Assembly (NCBI RefSeq): GCF_025947365.1
Contig: NZ_CP110012.1
Location: 3,658,001-3,722,000, forward strand
Reading direction: 5' to 3'
DNA from: Flavobacterium sp. N502540
GTDB taxonomy: Bacteria > Bacteroidota > Bacteroidia > Flavobacteriales > Flavobacteriaceae
Length of the DNA stretch: 64,000 bases
In this document: positions 62,554-64,000 of the stretch, one piece after another
Numbering within the stretch: position 1 is the stretch's first letter
Layout of the letters: each line of letters opens with the position of its first letter
Made by a program: the position numbers and the translations under genes
The notes under the pieces: generated by a model
The model's input: the letters and a program-made list of their open reading frames with translations, nothing else
Told to the model about the DNA's origin: nothing
Database searches by the model: none

Positions 62554-62583
62554 CTGAAAAAATTTCAAAAAAACGTATCTTGG
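62554..62583 (+). promoter_or_regulatory. Candidate promoter of gyrA
   Basis: CTG at 62554-62556, then 19 bases, then TATCTTGG (62576-62583). Each box has one mismatch from TTG-N19-TAnnTTTG with the expected spacing. The predicted start of transcription lies about 34 bases before the ATG. Confidence 0.4.
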
Positions 62584-62623
62584 CACGCTTTGAAACTAAT
62601 ATAATTATTTAATATAACAACTT

Positions 62624-64000
62624 ATGTCTGAAGGAGAAAAGTTAATTCCTATTAACATAGAAGATGAAATGAAATCAGCTTACATCGATTATTCGATGTC
62701 AGTAATTGTATCGAGAGCGCTTCCAGATGTTAGAGATGGCTTGAAACCAGTGCATCGAAGAGTTCTTTACGGAATGTATGACTTAGGAGTAACATCAAGA
62801 TCTGCCCACAAAAAATCTGCAAGAATCGTAGGAGAGGTTCTGGGTAAGTATCACCCGCACGGAGATACCTCTGTATATGATGCGATGGTACGTATGGCTC
62901 AGGAATGGAGTATGCGATATTTATTAGTGGATGGTCAGGGTAACTTTGGTTCTGTTGATGGTGACAGCCCGGCAGCAATGCGTTATACAGAGGCCAGAAT
63001 GCGCAAAATCTCTGAAGATATTATGGCAGATATCGAAAAAGAAACAGTTGACTTTCAATTGAACTTTGACGATACTTTATATGAACCAAAAGTAATGCCT
63101 ACCAGAGTTCCAACTCTATTAGTAAACGGAGCTACAGGTATTGCAGTAGGTATGGCAACTAATATGCCACCACACAATTTAACCGAAGTAATCAACGGTA
63201 CATTAGCTTACCTTGATAATAATGATATCGAAGTTGACGAATTAATGACGCATATTAAAGCTCCGGATTTTCCAACCGGTGGTGTAATATATGGTTATGA
63301 AGGAGTTCGTGAGGCTTTTAAAACCGGTAGAGGACGTATTGTAATGCGTGCTAAAGTTGGTTTTGAAGAAGTAGACGGAAGAGAATGTATCATTGTTACC
63401 GAGATTCCATATCAGGTAAATAAAGCTGAAATGATCAAGCGTACAGCTGATTTGGTTAATGATAAAAAAATTGAAGGTATTGCAAATATTCGTGACGAGT
63501 CGGATAGAAATGGTATGCGTATCGTTTATATCTTAAAACGTGATGCTACACCAAACGTAGTATTAAATACCTTATATAAGTATACATCACTACAATCTTC
63601 TTTCAGTGTAAATAATATTGCATTGGTGAAGGGACGCCCACAGATGCTGAATCTAAAAGATATGATTCATTATTTTATTGAGCACCGTCATGATGTAGTA
63701 GTTCGCAGAACGCAGTTTGAATTGCGTAAGGCAGAAGAAAGAGCTCATATTTTAGAAGGATTAATTATTGCTTCAGATAATATTGACGAAGTAATTGCGA
63801 TTATCAGAGGTTCTAAAAATACCGAAGAGGCCCGTGAAAAATTAATCGAAAGATTCAAATTATCAGATATTCAGGCACGTGCCATTGTAGAAATGCGTTT
63901 GCGTCAGTTAACAGGTCTGGAACAAGATAAGTTAAGAGCTGAATTTGAAGAATTAATGAAGTTAATCGAACATTTGAAAGCCTTATTGGCAGATGTAGAT
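62624..64000 (+). CDS. gyrA: DNA gyrase subunit A (3' end outside window)
   Basis: The first 459 codons are present and the frame runs off the right edge. The protein cuts and rejoins DNA to introduce negative supercoils. The winged-helix and tower regions match GyrA well: [39 protein letters not shown], the quinolone-determining segment [18 protein letters not shown], and the catalytic Tyr121 in [16 protein letters not shown]. Residue 82 is Thr, which I recall as the wild-type state in F. psychrophilum, so no resistance is implied. The ATG is preceded by a candidate promoter and the gene is divergent from clpC. Confidence 0.97.
   Translation, partial: MSEGEKLIPINIEDEMKSAYIDYSMSVIVSRALPDVRDGLKPVHRRVLYGMYDLGVTSRSAHKKSARIVGEVLGKYHPHGDTSVYDAMVRMAQEWSMRYLLVDGQGNFGSVDGDSPAAMRYTEARMRKISEDIMADIEKETVDFQLNFDDTLYEPKVMPTRVPTLLVNGATGIAVGMATNMPPHNLTEVINGTLAYLDNNDIEVDELMTHIKAPDFPTGGVIYGYEGVREAFKTGRGRIVMRAKVGFEEVDGRECIIVTEIPYQVNKAEMIKRTADLVNDKKIEGIANIRDESDRNGMRIVYILKRDATPNVVLNTLYKYTSLQSSFSVNNIALVKGRPQMLNLKDMIHYFIEHRHDVVVRRTQFELRKAEERAHILEGLIIASDNIDEVIAIIRGSKNTEEAREKLIERFKLSDIQARAIVEMRLRQLTGLEQDKLRAEFEELMKLIEHLKALLADVD

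Noticed and set aside
62861..62878. Thr at GyrA position 82, where many bacteria have Ser
   Set aside because: I recall Thr82 as wild type in F. psychrophilum, so it is not evidence of quinolone resistance.

Overview
The window looks like a chromosome segment of a Flavobacterium-like member of the Bacteroidota. The evidence is AT-rich DNA, weak ribosome binding sites, TAnnTTTG-like promoter boxes, SprB-type repeats with a type IX secretion (T9SS) C-terminal signal, and a GyrA whose residue 82 is Thr, as I recall for F. psychrophilum. No rRNA, tRNA or CRISPR array was seen.

Region 1 (1-2.26 kb): the 3' part of a PLP-dependent cysteine synthase/cystathionine beta-synthase gene, an unlisted 25-residue membrane peptide, and a Cys-motif membrane protein.

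Region 2 (2.28-28.6 kb, all minus strand) is the most notable part. It appears to be one secretion/adhesin/polymorphic-toxin locus. In transcription order it encodes a 1575-aa envelope protein with a TTG start, a fibronectin-III protein, three tandem paralogues ending in one SprB-like module, a ~1630-aa SprB-repeat adhesin with a T9SS signal, an 816-aa predicted outer-membrane barrel, and a 2027-aa exported protein. That last protein has a zinc-peptidase motif and a C-terminal domain resembling the TNT NAD+-glycohydrolase toxin. Four overlapping or closely spaced small genes follow: a putative immunity protein, a deaminase-like toxin with its own signal peptide, a second putative immunity protein, and decayed remnants. 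Base composition becomes clearly more AT-rich near 7.68 kb inside the large toxin gene, as expected if a conserved exported N-terminal half carries exchangeable toxin cassettes.

Region 3 (28.9-44.3 kb): housekeeping and accessory genes. These are yebC-like, an S41 tail-specific protease, gcvT, NAD(P)H-hydrate dehydratase, a HipA-like kinase/DUF3037 pair, a lipoprotein, a pectate lyase, a Crp-like regulator, hutD-like, a GNAT, an S10 peptidase and a REP-associated transposase (RAYT) with palindromic repeats around it. A ~398-bp tandem duplication has left a recent hutD 3' fragment. Spacers are filled with short G-A-A-A-C-T-T and C-A-A-A-G-G type repeats.

Region 4 (44.4-49.7 kb): a thrA-thrB-thrC operon on the minus strand. 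It is preceded by a short Thr/Ile-rich leader peptide gene and a terminator-like hairpin, which looks like a transcription attenuator. Divergent to it is hutH, and a perfect 23-bp inverted repeat sits before each of the two transcription units.

Region 5 (50.1-64 kb): hutH, a DUF47/PiT phosphate-transport pair, a SUKH-HEAT protein with a good promoter, a translationally coupled padR-membrane protein-serine hydrolase operon, a DUF421 protein, an RimK-type ligase with an N-terminal protease-like domain, clpC, and the divergent 5' part of gyrA.
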